Source: Planococcus sp. PAMC 21323
GTDB taxonomy: Bacteria; Bacillota; Bacilli; Bacillales_A; Planococcaceae
Direction: 5' to 3'
DNA: 64,000 nt
NCBI RefSeq assembly: GCF_000785555.1
Contig: NZ_CP009129.1
Coordinates: 1,984,001 to 2,048,000, forward strand
Shown here: piece after piece, positions 1 to 8,353 of the stretch
How positions within the stretch are numbered: position 1 is the first letter of the stretch
Layout of the letters: the number at the start of each line of letters is the position of its first letter
Notes under the pieces: generated by a model
Told to the model about the DNA's origin: nothing
The model's input: only the letters and a program-made list of their open reading frames with translations
Databases searched by the model: none
Program-made: the position numbers and the translations under genes

Positions 1-128
1 CGCTGCCGCGGATCAAGAAAGTCCGTTACCTTTGGTGAATAACGGTCTTCAACTTCACGAAGCCATCCAGAAACTTGTTCAATAAACTGCTGCTCTTCTT
101 TTCTGAAATGCTGAAATATCTCTTCCAT
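1..128 (-). CDS. ylmH: YlmH, S4-domain RNA-binding protein (N-terminal part only)
   Basis: The gene runs off the left edge, so only about 42 N-terminal codons are visible. They read MEEIFQHFRKEEQQFIEQ and continue to a LDPRQ segment, which resembles the start of Bacillus YlmH, an S4-like RNA-binding protein linked to ribosome rescue and division. The ATG is preceded by AAGGAGCATTGAT, a good ribosome-binding site. It follows ylmG as in other Firmicutes division clusters, but a strong hairpin terminator lies between them. The S4 domain itself is C-terminal and outside the window, so the call rests on the N-terminus and position. Confidence 0.85.
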   Translation of the reverse strand, partial: MEEIFQHFRKEEQQFIEQVSGWLREVEDRYSPKVTDFLDPRQ

Positions 129-161
129 ATCAATGCTCCTTCAAACCAGTTTTTCAAGAAA

Positions 162-186
162 AAAACCTCACGTCACGTGAGGTTTT
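162..186 (-). terminator. Intrinsic terminator between ylmG and ylmH
   Basis: An 11-bp perfect inverted repeat (AAAACCTCACG, 3-nt loop) is followed on the minus strand by a T-run. It lies just after the ylmG stop and before the ylmH ribosome-binding site, so ylmH is probably reached by read-through or has its own promoter. Confidence 0.8.
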
Positions 187-189
187 GAA

Positions 190-453
190 TCAAGCAAAGA
201 ACCTAAATAATACGATAATCCCTTGGCTTGCCAAATTTAAAGTAAAAATCGCGACAATCGGTGAAATATCAATCATACCGATTGGTGGGATAAAACGTCT
301 AAAAATATCTAAATAAGGATCAGTAATTTTGGAAATCATTTGTCCAAAACTAGACTCTTTAATGCTAGGTACCCAACTCATAAATACACTCACAATTAGA
401 ATGTAAAAATAGATATTAATAGCTGATAGTATTAAATTTAATAACGTTAACAT
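190..453 (-). CDS. ylmG: YggT family membrane protein YlmG
   Basis: An 87-residue protein with two hydrophobic segments (about residues 3-27 and 62-85). Between them is the family stretch DPYLDIFRRFIPPIGMIDISP, typical of YggT/Ycf19 proteins. In Gram-positives it sits next to sepF and is thought to help division or chromosome placement; its molecular role is not established. It follows sepF by 20 nt in the same direction and ends just before a terminator. The length is normal for the family. Confidence 0.9.
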   Translation of the reverse strand: MLTLLNLILSAINIYFYILIVSVFMSWVPSIKESSFGQMISKITDPYLDIFRRFIPPIGMIDISPIVAIFTLNLASQGIIVLFRFFA

Positions 454-473
454 ATTCTTTTATGGCACCTCTC

Positions 474-959
474 TTATTGTTGCTCGTCGTAATAATAATC
501 TGAAATGGCGCCATCCACTTCTACAGTGTCTGGTACGCATAAGAAAATATCCGTTCCAATACGTTGAATGTCTCCACCAAGAGCATAAACAGTTCCACTT
601 AAAAAGTCGATAATCCGCAGACCTTGATCTTTTTCAATGCGTTGAAGGTTGACAACTACGGCTTGCTTGTTTTTTAAGCTTTCTGCGATATCTTGTGCTT
701 CAGCATAAACCCTCGGTTCTGCTAAGCTAACTTTTGAAGATTTTGAAGCTCCTTGCATACTGACTAAATTAGACACATTGGTCTCCTCCACTTTCTGGTG
801 CCGTTCTTTCGGTGCTTTTTTCTGCTCTTGTATAGCAGCTGGCTTTTCATATCGCGGAGCAGGTTTTTGTTGTTTAACGGGTTGCTCACGTACTTGTTGT
901 TCTTCTTCTTCATACTCATCTAAATAAAAGAAATTTTTGAATTTGTCTTTCACGCCCAT
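474..959 (-). CDS. sepF: SepF, FtsZ-interacting septum protein
   Basis: A 161-residue protein with an N-terminal amphipathic start (MGVKDKFKNFFYLDEYEEEE) that in this family anchors to membrane. A charged, Gln/Pro/Lys-rich linker covers about residues 20-75, and a C-terminal DUF552 domain begins near residue 80 (AQDIAESLKNKQAVVVNL, RIIDFLSGTVYALGG). SepF binds the FtsZ C-terminal tail and supports late septum assembly; the matching FtsZ tail is encoded 1 kb away. Its start overlaps the end of ylmE by 10 nt, indicating translational coupling. Confidence 0.95.
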   Translation of the reverse strand: MGVKDKFKNFFYLDEYEEEEQQVREQPVKQQKPAPRYEKPAAIQEQKKAPKERHQKVEETNVSNLVSMQGASKSSKVSLAEPRVYAEAQDIAESLKNKQAVVVNLQRIEKDQGLRIIDFLSGTVYALGGDIQRIGTDIFLCVPDTVEVDGAISDYYYDEQQ

Positions 960-1627
960 TTTTTTGCCTCACTTTCTGCCCCAACCAATGCTGTACCAAT
1001 TCGGACAAAACTAGCTCCTTCTTGAGCAGCAATTAAGTAGTCGTTAGACATGCCCATCGAACATTCTGTACATGGTGCATGTGCCCATTTTTTCTCAGAC
1101 ACTTGAAGTTGGAGTGATTTTAATCCTTTAAATGCTTCACGAATTATAGTTTCATCAGTTGTATTTGGTGCCATAGTCATCAATCCAACCACTTTAATAT
1201 TGTCATAAGTTTCGAGCGATTTGATAAAGTTTATCGTATCTTCGGGTTCGATACCACTTTTCGACTCTTCTCCTGACACATTTACTTGAACAAAACAGTT
1301 TATAGGTCGGTTTGCACGCTTTTGAATTTCTTTTGCCAAACTTAATCGGTCTAACGAATGTAAATAATCAATTTCGTTTATGACATCTTTTACTTTTCTC
1401 GTTTGTAGATTGCCTATATAATGCCAAGACACATCTTCATCAATCGCTTCGATTTTTTTTGTCAATCCTTCTGGACGGTTTTCACCCAGATGATGAATCC
1501 CTGCTTGAATCGCTTCTTCTGTGCGTTCAATGCCAACTTGTTTTGTTACTGCAATAATCTGTATCGTGTCATTTATAGCAGATAATTGTTCTGTAATTTC
1601 TTCAAATTTAGGTTTGATTGGTTTCAT
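950..1627 (-). CDS. ylmE: YggS/YlmE family PLP-binding protein
   Basis: A 225-residue protein of the YggS/PLPBP family, which binds pyridoxal phosphate and affects B6 and amino-acid homeostasis. The PLP lysine lies in AVTKQVG near the N-terminus. HLGENRPEG, WHYIGNLQTRKVK and FVRIGTALVG are the conserved family motifs, and the single alanine-racemase-like barrel is complete. It is the first gene of the ylmE-sepF-ylmG unit, with a good promoter at 1661-1689. B. subtilis has ylmD and the sigma-factor genes between ftsZ and ylmE; here they are missing. Confidence 0.93.
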   Translation of the reverse strand: MKPIKPKFEEITEQLSAINDTIQIIAVTKQVGIERTEEAIQAGIHHLGENRPEGLTKKIEAIDEDVSWHYIGNLQTRKVKDVINEIDYLHSLDRLSLAKEIQKRANRPINCFVQVNVSGEESKSGIEPEDTINFIKSLETYDNIKVVGLMTMAPNTTDETIIREAFKGLKSLQLQVSEKKWAHAPCTECSMGMSNDYLIAAQEGASFVRIGTALVGAESEAKKWA

Positions 1628-1660
1628 CTAGTCACAACTTTTCTTATAGAAGTCCAATAT

Positions 1661-1689
1661 ATTGTACCAAGTTTTAATTGATTTATCAA
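1661..1689 (-). promoter_or_regulatory. SigA-type promoter of ylmE-sepF-ylmG
   Basis: On the minus strand TTGATA and TACAAT are 17 nt apart, ending about 33 nt before the ylmE ATG. The -35 element lies inside a 20-bp palindrome at 1674-1693 (TTAATTGAT, 2-nt centre, ATCAATTAA), a possible operator. Confidence 0.7.
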
Positions 1690-1710
1690 TTAAGCTCTTT
1701 CTCTACAAAA

Positions 1711-1737
1711 AAACAGCTGCCCAACCGGCAGCTGTTT
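1711..1737 (-). terminator. Terminator after ftsZ
   Basis: An 11-bp stem AAACAGCTGCC/GGCAGCTGTTT with a 5-nt loop is followed by a T-run on the minus strand, directly after the ftsZ stop. It ends the long mraZ-ftsZ cluster. Confidence 0.88.
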
Positions 1738-1740
1738 GGA

Positions 1741-2934
1741 TTAACGTCTCTTTTGACGATTGCGTAAGAAAGTCGGAATGTCTAATGCATCGTCGCTATG
1801 TTTTTCTTGTCTTTGTGGCTCTTGGTTATAATAAGGTGGTTGTTCTTCACGACGTTGCTCGTCACGACGCTGATCTTCACGGCGTGCATCACGGATTGAA
1901 GGCGCTGGAGCCTGTTGTTGAATCGACTGCACACGGCTTGAATTCAATCCAGATCCTCTTGGCGTTCTTGGTTGTAGCTGCTCTTCATTAAATCCAGTCG
2001 CAATAACTGTCACGATAATTTCATCTTTCAAGTTATCGTTAATAACAGAACCGAAAATCATGTTAACTTCTTCATCAGATGCAGAAGCTACAATATCAGC
2101 TGCTTCTTGAACTTCATAAAGGCTAAGGTTAGATCCGCCTGTAATGTTCATTAAGACTCCTTTAGCACCGTCAACTGAAACTTCAAGTAATGGACTTGAA
2201 ACAGCTTTTTTAGCCGCTTCAGACGCACGGTTTTCTCCAGAAGATACACCGATTCCCATAAGTGCAGAACCTTTGTTAGACATAATCGTTTTAACGTCGG
2301 CGAAATCCAAGTTGATCAATCCAGGAACGGCGATCAAATCAGAGATACCAGATACACCCTGGCGTAAAACATTATCCGCTTCGCGGAAAGCTTCAAGCAT
2401 TGGTGTGTTTTTATCAACGATTTCAAGTAAACGATCGTTTGGAATAACAATCAATGTATCAACTGATTCTTTCATCGTTGCAATACCACCGATTGCTTGT
2501 GTTGAACGTTTACGACCTTCGAAAGTAAATGGACGAGTAACGACACCAACAGTCAATGCCCCAAGTTCTTTTGCGATTCCAGCAATAACTGGTGCCGCAC
2601 CAGTTCCTGTTCCGCCGCCCATTCCTGCAGTTACGAATACCATATCGGCTCCGCGCAATGCTTCTTCAATTTGCTCTTTGCTTTCTTCTGCTGCTTTTTT
2701 ACCTACATCAGGGTTAGCACCGGCTCCAAGACCGCGTGTCAATTTACCACCAATTTGAAGACGCACTTCTGCTTTAGATAAGTTTAAAGCTTGAGCATCT
2801 GTGTTTACTGCTATAAATTCTACACCTTGTACTCCGTGTTCGATCATACGGTTTACGGCATTGTTACCACCGCCACCTACCCCAATAACTTTAATTACGG
2901 CTAGTGCATCAATATTTGTATCAAATTCCAACAT
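1741..2934 (-). CDS. ftsZ: Cell division protein FtsZ
   Basis: A 397-residue tubulin-like GTPase that forms the Z ring. The GTP-binding site is seen as [13 protein letters not shown] near residue 18 and the tubulin signature [10 protein letters not shown] at 106-115. The T7 synergy loop is [15 protein letters not shown]. After the core at about 315 there is a disordered linker rich in Arg, Gln and Glu, then the conserved tail [17 protein letters not shown] that binds FtsA, SepF and other partners. The gene lies 59 nt downstream of ftsA and is followed by a strong terminator. Confidence 0.98.
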   Translation of the reverse strand: MLEFDTNIDALAVIKVIGVGGGGNNAVNRMIEHGVQGVEFIAVNTDAQALNLSKAEVRLQIGGKLTRGLGAGANPDVGKKAAEESKEQIEEALRGADMVFVTAGMGGGTGTGAAPVIAGIAKELGALTVGVVTRPFTFEGRKRSTQAIGGIATMKESVDTLIVIPNDRLLEIVDKNTPMLEAFREADNVLRQGVSGISDLIAVPGLINLDFADVKTIMSNKGSALMGIGVSSGENRASEAAKKAVSSPLLEVSVDGAKGVLMNITGGSNLSLYEVQEAADIVASASDEEVNMIFGSVINDNLKDEIIVTVIATGFNEEQLQPRTPRGSGLNSSRVQSIQQQAPAPSIRDARREDQRRDEQRREEQPPYYNQEPQRQEKHSDDALDIPTFLRNRQKRR

Positions 2935-2993
2935 TCTTTTTCCTCCTAAGATTGCTTAGCTTTTATAGTTGCAAGCTAGATGCAACATTGATT

Positions 2994-4277
2994 TTATTCA
3001 AAGAATCGATCAAACATCTTTTTAGCTTTTGTTACGACACCTTCAGAATTTTGCTTTGGCTGCTTTTGCTTCTTAGGTTGTTGTACTTCTTGATGTTCTA
3101 CTTTTGCAGCTCCGGCAACAGCTCCAGCGTTTCCAATACGGCCATAGAAAACATCTTCCATGTATGCATATTGAATTAAGCCAACTGCTGTCGTGTACTG
3201 TGGTTCGCGAACGCCGATAAATTCTGGTGTAAATAGACGAACGCGAGTTTGCAGAATATTACGCGCAAGTTCTGGCAGTCCATCCAATTTAGCCGTGCCG
3301 CCTGTTAAAACGACTCCTCCTGGCAAGTCTTGTACGCCTAAGCGGTAAAACTCATCTAAAATCAGTTCAAAAAGTTCTTCCAGGCGAACTCCGATTATTT
3401 CAGATATGTATTTTTGATTATACTGTTCTGTTGAATCAGATCCAATAACTGGAACTTCAAAAACTTCATCTTCTGAAGCATCTTCAAAAAACGCATGACC
3501 ATGTTCAAGTTTAATTTTTTCAGCTTGATCTGTCGGTGTCTTTAAAATAATGGACAAATCTTTTGTAACGTGGTCGCCTCCAACTGGAATTACGGTAGAA
3601 GCAGTTAAGTGGCCTTCTTGGAAGATAGATATAGAAGTAGATCCTCCGCCGATATCGATACACGCTGTGCCATGATTTTTCTCATCTTCAGTCAACGCAT
3701 AACTTCCTGCTGCAAGCGGTTGAACGTAAATATCACGTATTTCAAGCCCCGCTCTTTCTACGCATCGAAGTACGTTGTGTAAAATTGTTTTTGAAGTTGT
3801 CACCATTGTACCATCCATTTCAAGGCGAATACCAATCATGCCTCGAGGATCTTTGATTTCTCCTAAATGGTCAACAATGTATTGCTCAGGAATGATGTTT
3901 ACCAATTCCCGTTCTGGTGGTATTGACATTACTTGTGCCGCTTCTAATACACGATCTAAGTCCTCATCGGTAATTTCACGATTTTCACTGTTTACTGCCA
4001 CAATCCCTTTAACTGGTTGCAATACTGCTTTGTTAGCTGGGATTCCTAATACTACTTCGTGAATCGATTTACCGATCATGCGCTCTGCTTGATCAACAGC
4101 TTTTTTAATGGACTGAACCGTTGCATCTATGTCAACAATCGCACCTTTTTTTATCCCATTAGATTTTACATTTCCGACACCAATTACATTCAATGACTTG
4201 TTAGCCATTTCTCCGATTAAAACTTTAACGGAAGACGAACCGATGTCTAAACTTACATATAATTCTGATTGACTCAA
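2994..4277 (-). CDS. ftsA: Cell division protein FtsA
   Basis: An actin-fold ATPase that tethers FtsZ to the membrane. The N-terminus carries the phosphate-1 motif (SLDIGSSSVKVLIG) and the middle has CIDIGGGSTSISIF. The C-terminus ends in a basic amphipathic stretch (VVTKAKKMFDRFFE), the membrane-targeting helix. I choose a TTG start at 4277 (427 residues) because GGAGGTG lies 7 nt upstream and the reading begins MSQSELYVSLDIG as in relatives. A longer reading from 4364 would add about 29 unconserved residues before the ribosome-binding site. It precedes ftsZ in one transcription unit. Confidence 0.95.
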   Translation of the reverse strand: MSQSELYVSLDIGSSSVKVLIGEMANKSLNVIGVGNVKSNGIKKGAIVDIDATVQSIKKAVDQAERMIGKSIHEVVLGIPANKAVLQPVKGIVAVNSENREITDEDLDRVLEAAQVMSIPPERELVNIIPEQYIVDHLGEIKDPRGMIGIRLEMDGTMVTTSKTILHNVLRCVERAGLEIRDIYVQPLAAGSYALTEDEKNHGTACIDIGGGSTSISIFQEGHLTASTVIPVGGDHVTKDLSIILKTPTDQAEKIKLEHGHAFFEDASEDEVFEVPVIGSDSTEQYNQKYISEIIGVRLEELFELILDEFYRLGVQDLPGGVVLTGGTAKLDGLPELARNILQTRVRLFTPEFIGVREPQYTTAVGLIQYAYMEDVFYGRIGNAGAVAGAAKVEHQEVQQPKKQKQPKQNSEGVVTKAKKMFDRFFE

Positions 4278-4379
4278 TTCGTGGCACCTCCTTATTAAAC
4301 TACTGTACTTATATTCTATTGCATATCGTGCACCTTGTCTAAGAAAATCGCAAATCTTAAACAAATTTCCTCGAATTAT

Positions 4380-4742
4380 TCAAATTGTTTCTCTAACTTC
4401 TTTTTTTTCAGCCCATTTTGCCAATATTATGCGTCGAATGACTGCAATATTTTGAAATAGCCGCACACCAAATGCAAATATCGCAGCTAAATACAAATCT
4501 ACGCCTAGATGAACACCGAGAAAAGCAAGACCCGCTGCTAATGCAATGTTGAAAAAGAATCCAGAAACAAATACTTTATCATCATACACTTGTTGTAGAT
4601 GAGCACGTATTCCGCCAAAAAGTGTATCGAGTGATGCTAATACGGCTATGGACAAATAATTGGCATATTCTGGCGGTATTTGCATGTCCGTTAGAAGTCC
4701 TAGCGATATACCGAGTATTAAACCTAAAATGGATAGCCACAT
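4380..4742 (-). CDS. sbp: Small basic protein Sbp (DUF1290)
   Basis: A 120-residue membrane protein with three to four hydrophobic segments. Its conserved core includes NYLSIAVLASLDTLFGG, FVSGFFFNI and GVDLYLAAIFAFGVRLFQN, closely resembling B. subtilis Sbp. The family is found next to ftsA in many Firmicutes and its function is unknown. It follows the DUF881 gene by 2 nt, so it is co-translated within the division operon. The gap to ftsA is about 100 nt and holds no clear terminator. Confidence 0.92.
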   Translation of the reverse strand: MWLSILGLILGISLGLLTDMQIPPEYANYLSIAVLASLDTLFGGIRAHLQQVYDDKVFVSGFFFNIALAAGLAFLGVHLGVDLYLAAIFAFGVRLFQNIAVIRRIILAKWAEKKEVRETI

Positions 4743-4744
4743 CG

Positions 4745-5461
4745 CTATTCCTCCTCTATCGCTTGTAAATATTTAGTATCGATAATGCCGTCATATGCTT
4801 CAATTATCATATCGCTTTGTGGCGCCGAAACTGTTAGTGACATATTATCGATATAAAAATCATCTAGAATTCGTGATCCTAATAAATGATTATACAGTTT
4901 TTCCGAGTCTTCCATCGACTTCGAAATAATTTTTATCGAAAATGGTGGTGTTTCAACTGGTTTTGCATTTACAGACGTCTGACCGTTTATATCTCGTATC
5001 GATGTTGTATTTATGATCCGTTTGCCATCTACCGAAACATGAATTGCTTCATATCGATTGATTTCATTGACTAATCGGATCAGTAAATCTGGCGAAATTC
5101 CTTCGATTTCCAATCCTAACGCAACCGCTTCCATCGATGGTTCCACTAAAACTTCAAATCCAGGCCCAGTTGTTTCTGATAAACCAACAGCCGATCTAAG
5201 TTCTCCAGCTGTTTCACGTAATGCTTGCTCAGGGCTTTCATCTGCAGCTGTATTATATTTGTTTAAAGTTTCATCGAGACTACCTACTTCTGAAAGCAAT
5301 TGAGAATGCAGTTTTTTCTCTCTTGATAACTCTTGTCTGACTTCCCACACATCCCGCGTATCACGCCTGTCTGGTTCATTGATCGTGTTGTATTGTACTG
5401 CGGTCATTAACCCGATTAAAAACATGATCGACGTAAAACGAGTAAAGATTTTTCTTTTCAC
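4745..5461 (-). CDS. ylxX: DUF881 family protein, YlxX-like
   Basis: A 238-residue protein with one N-terminal membrane anchor (about residues 8-24), a coiled region (about 40-75) and a DUF881 domain (LSETTGPGFEVLVEP, DLLIRLVNEINRYEAIHVSVDGKRI). The gene is one of two adjacent DUF881 paralogues, as in B. subtilis ylxW-ylxX. The function is not established; the anchor and position suggest an extracytoplasmic accessory role in division. The ATG is preceded by AGGAGG. It lies 2 nt upstream of sbp. Confidence 0.85.
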   Translation of the reverse strand: MKRKIFTRFTSIMFLIGLMTAVQYNTINEPDRRDTRDVWEVRQELSREKKLHSQLLSEVGSLDETLNKYNTAADESPEQALRETAGELRSAVGLSETTGPGFEVLVEPSMEAVALGLEIEGISPDLLIRLVNEINRYEAIHVSVDGKRIINTTSIRDINGQTSVNAKPVETPPFSIKIISKSMEDSEKLYNHLLGSRILDDFYIDNMSLTVSAPQSDMIIEAYDGIIDTKYLQAIEEE

Positions 5462-5477
5462 AAAACTTCCTCCTTAC

Positions 5478-6203
5478 TCATGATTCCGTAAGTAAAGCAG
5501 GCATTTTAACGATTAATCCTTCGTCCAATGTAACGATAATATTATCATTAACTAATTGATCCATAATCCCACCGGTTAACTTAATTGACGAAGACAACAC
5601 TTTTGGTTCACCGATAGCTTCGATAATAAAAGGAGCTGGGTATTGCACACCATCTACCGTAATTACCGGTCCCGTACACACAATATAGGAATTGCTATGA
5701 ATACGTTGACCGTTAATAGAAATCGCCTCAGCACCCGAGATGTACAATTCGTTAATCACTTGGAAAACATGACTTTCGTGAACGATATAATCATTTGGGT
5801 TAACTGAATTAGGGTTGTAATCACCGTCTTGTAGCGTTACTTTCAAACCGCTTCCTTGCACTGGCACAAGACCAAGATATCTCCTTAGTTCTTCTGCTTC
5901 TTTTGCGTATTCAGTATAACGATTTTCTCCATCTGCAAAAGATTTTTCGTATTCTTGAACATCACTTTGTTTGGCTTGTAATTCATCTCGCAAAGCTTTG
6001 TTACGCTCTTGTTGCACAATCAATTCTTTCCGGTATCGTTCTTCTTGTTCAAAAAAAGCACCACCTGTATAACCTTCCTCTTCTTTTGTAGAACTGGATA
6101 AGCTATAGGAGTAGGCCATAATAAATCCAAGAACTAAAAATACCAATGAAAAAACAATCGATTTGCTAATATTTTTTCGGTTATTCCTCTTCGGCGTTTT
6201 CAT
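5478..6203 (-). CDS. ylxW: DUF881 family protein, YlxW-like
   Basis: A 241-residue paralogue of the next gene. It has a basic N-terminus, one membrane segment at about residues 13-32 (SIVFSLVFLVLGFIMAYSYS), a long coiled coil at about 50-95 and then the DUF881 domain (GLKVTLQDGDYNPN, VINELYISGAEAISINGQRI). It overlaps the end of divIB by 23 nt, indicating tight translational coupling. Like YlxX its biochemical role is unknown; the shared architecture suggests the pair arose by duplication. Confidence 0.85.
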   Translation of the reverse strand: MKTPKRNNRKNISKSIVFSLVFLVLGFIMAYSYSLSSSTKEEEGYTGGAFFEQEERYRKELIVQQERNKALRDELQAKQSDVQEYEKSFADGENRYTEYAKEAEELRRYLGLVPVQGSGLKVTLQDGDYNPNSVNPNDYIVHESHVFQVINELYISGAEAISINGQRIHSNSYIVCTGPVITVDGVQYPAPFIIEAIGEPKVLSSSIKLTGGIMDQLVNDNIIVTLDEGLIVKMPALLTES

Positions 6204-6969
6204 CTTCTATTGGATCCTCCTCTGCAAAACCATAAGCATCTGCATAAGAGCGGAAAAATATTCCAACTTCCATATCGATTACGCCTTTTTGATCTTTTTC
6301 TAATTGCGCAATGACAGATGGATAATAGTTTATCTTGTCAGCCAATGTGCTCAAAATCCCACGTACTTCGTTGCCATCATTCATATATAACGTAACAAAG
6401 TCCGCATCTTGTTCTTCTGAATCTAAAATAATTTGAGAAATTAATTGAAGAACCTCTGGCTTGATATCCGTTAATTGATCAATCAATTTGCCTCTTTTTT
6501 TCTCGTCATCAAAATTCGAGTAAATTGGACCATCGATCACCGTTACCGGTTGCTTAAGCGCTAAATTATTCGATAATACAATTTGGTAACTGTTGCCACG
6601 GTCTAAATAACCCATTTGAACGTATTCTTTTAATTCGATTTCAACACCGGTCAACCAGTTTTTTTTAACGGATGCGCCTTCCACCCATTCCAGCTTTTCA
6701 AGTTTTTGCGCTACAGTTCGTGTGTCAAAAGACCACATTGAATCTCCGTTCGCTAATCCACTTGCTGCCTGATAGCTTTCTTGATTAAAAAGAACAGCGC
6801 CTTTAATAGTGATGGTCTGGATCTCACTGTACTTCGACTGGCTGTATAAAAGAATGGCAAGCAAAGTGAGAAATATGATCAACAGCGCCACAAACTTGCG
6901 ATTGGTTCTTTTTTTCCGTCGATCGCGGAGCGATGGGATGCGTTCTTCGATGTCAATCACTTTGTCCAT
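6181..6969 (-). CDS. divIB: Cell division protein DivIB/FtsQ
   Basis: A 262-residue bitopic division protein. A charged cytoplasmic tail (about 1-25) is followed by a membrane segment (FVALLIIFLTLLAILLYSQ), a POTRA domain starting near residue 50 (IQTITIKGAVLFNQESY) and the FtsQ domain. The C-terminus is a short acidic tail. DivIB forms a trimer with FtsL and DivIC and helps activate septal peptidoglycan synthesis by PBP2B and FtsW, both encoded in this window. It lies 19 nt after murD. Confidence 0.93.
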   Translation of the reverse strand: MDKVIDIEERIPSLRDRRKKRTNRKFVALLIIFLTLLAILLYSQSKYSEIQTITIKGAVLFNQESYQAASGLANGDSMWSFDTRTVAQKLEKLEWVEGASVKKNWLTGVEIELKEYVQMGYLDRGNSYQIVLSNNLALKQPVTVIDGPIYSNFDDEKKRGKLIDQLTDIKPEVLQLISQIILDSEEQDADFVTLYMNDGNEVRGILSTLADKINYYPSVIAQLEKDQKGVIDMEVGIFFRSYADAYGFAEEDPIEDENAEEE

Positions 6970-6988
6970 AATTGCTGCCCCTTATCTT

Positions 6989-8353
6989 TTATTCGTTCGC
7001 TTCCGTCATTTGGTGGACCGCGGAAATGAATGCATCTCCTCTAATTTCAAAGCTATCATATTGATCCCAACTGGCACATGCGGGCGACAATAAGATGGTA
7101 TCGCCATCTGCTGAAGCTTTGATTGCTTTTTCGACAGCATCATCCATTTTGCCCGCTTGGACAATAACCGGTACGCCGCTTTCATCTGCAAATGTTGTAA
7201 ATCGTTTAGCTGTCTCTCCAAAAGTCACCAATACCTTGACGCGGTCCATAAATGGACGGATTTCATCCAATGAATGGTTACGTTCTAAGCCACCAGCCAA
7301 CAAAATAATATTCTCTGGAAAAGCTTCTAAAGCACTTTTTGTCGCCAAAGCATTGGTGGCTTTTGAATCGTTGTAAAATTTACGACCTTGCCATTCTTTA
7401 ATAAATTGAGAACGGTGTTTTACCCCTGTAAATGACGTTAAAACACGAATAATCGTTTCTTTTGTACCGCCTTGTAATAAAGTTGCCGCTGTCGCAGCTA
7501 AAATATTTTCTAAATTATGCTGACCTGCCAACATAATTTTCGAACGTTCAATTAGCTTTTCACCTTGCCAATATACATATTTATCATCCGCACTGACACT
7601 TTCTTCAGTACGTCCCTTGAGTGTAAAAGGCACTAGTTTAGCTTTGCAACTCTTTGCATGTTCGACTAATAATGGTTGATCAGCATTATAAATAAAATAA
7701 TCATCCGCTGTTTGATTTAAAGTAAGTTTCATTTTAGATTCTCGGTAATCTTCAATCGTCCCGTGATAATCCAAATGTGCTTCATATATATTGGTAATAA
7801 TTGCGATTGTCGGTCGGAAAGATACCGTCCCTTTTAACTGGAATGACGAAAGTTCAGTCACAATGATATTTTTTTCTTTCGCTTTTTCAGCTACTCCACT
7901 CGCCACTGTTCCGATATTCCCAGCAATTAATGGGTTTTTATTGTCTTGATTTAACATATGGAACAATAATGTCGTAGTCGTTGTTTTGCCGTTTGAACCA
8001 GTGATGCCGATAAACGGCGCTTCACTAATTAAATAAGCTAATTCAATTTCTGTCCATACGGGGATGTTCTTTTGCATTGCCGATTGAATTAGAATATTTG
8101 TATATGGAATACCCGGGTTTTTAACAACCAATTCAAAACCTTCTTCTAGAAGGTCTTCTGGATGTCTGCCGCAAATGACGGTAACCCCCATATTTAATAA
8201 TTCCTGTGCTTCAGGATTTTCTTCAAATGGCTTAGAATCATTGACAGTTACAAATGCACCTAGCTTATTTAAAATTCGGGCTGCAGTAAATCCACTTTTA
8301 GCTAACCCAAGTACAAGAACTTTCTTTTGATATAAATGTGGAGCTTCTTTCAT
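6989..8353 (-). CDS. murD: UDP-N-acetylmuramoylalanine--D-glutamate ligase
   Basis: A 454-residue Mur ligase that adds D-Glu to UDP-MurNAc-L-Ala in the cytoplasm. The N-terminal Rossmann domain begins VLVLGLAKSGFTAARIL. The ATP-binding P-loop is GITGSNGKTTTTTLLF and the Mur ligase signature continues NIYEAHLDYHGTIEDY. The C-terminal domain includes FYNDSKATNALATKSAL. It abuts mraY directly with no intergenic base. B. subtilis has spoVE, murG and murB after murD; here divIB follows immediately. Confidence 0.97.
   Translation of the reverse strand: MKEAPHLYQKKVLVLGLAKSGFTAARILNKLGAFVTVNDSKPFEENPEAQELLNMGVTVICGRHPEDLLEEGFELVVKNPGIPYTNILIQSAMQKNIPVWTEIELAYLISEAPFIGITGSNGKTTTTTLLFHMLNQDNKNPLIAGNIGTVASGVAEKAKEKNIIVTELSSFQLKGTVSFRPTIAIITNIYEAHLDYHGTIEDYRESKMKLTLNQTADDYFIYNADQPLLVEHAKSCKAKLVPFTLKGRTEESVSADDKYVYWQGEKLIERSKIMLAGQHNLENILAATAATLLQGGTKETIIRVLTSFTGVKHRSQFIKEWQGRKFYNDSKATNALATKSALEAFPENIILLAGGLERNHSLDEIRPFMDRVKVLVTFGETAKRFTTFADESGVPVIVQAGKMDDAVEKAIKASADGDTILLSPACASWDQYDSFEIRGDAFISAVHQMTEANE

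Noticed and set aside
2144-2758. 204-codon open frame on the plus strand opposite ftsZ
   Set aside because: It lies wholly antisense to ftsZ, with Pro/Ser/Ala-rich composition mirroring the FtsZ core; no start signal or known motif.
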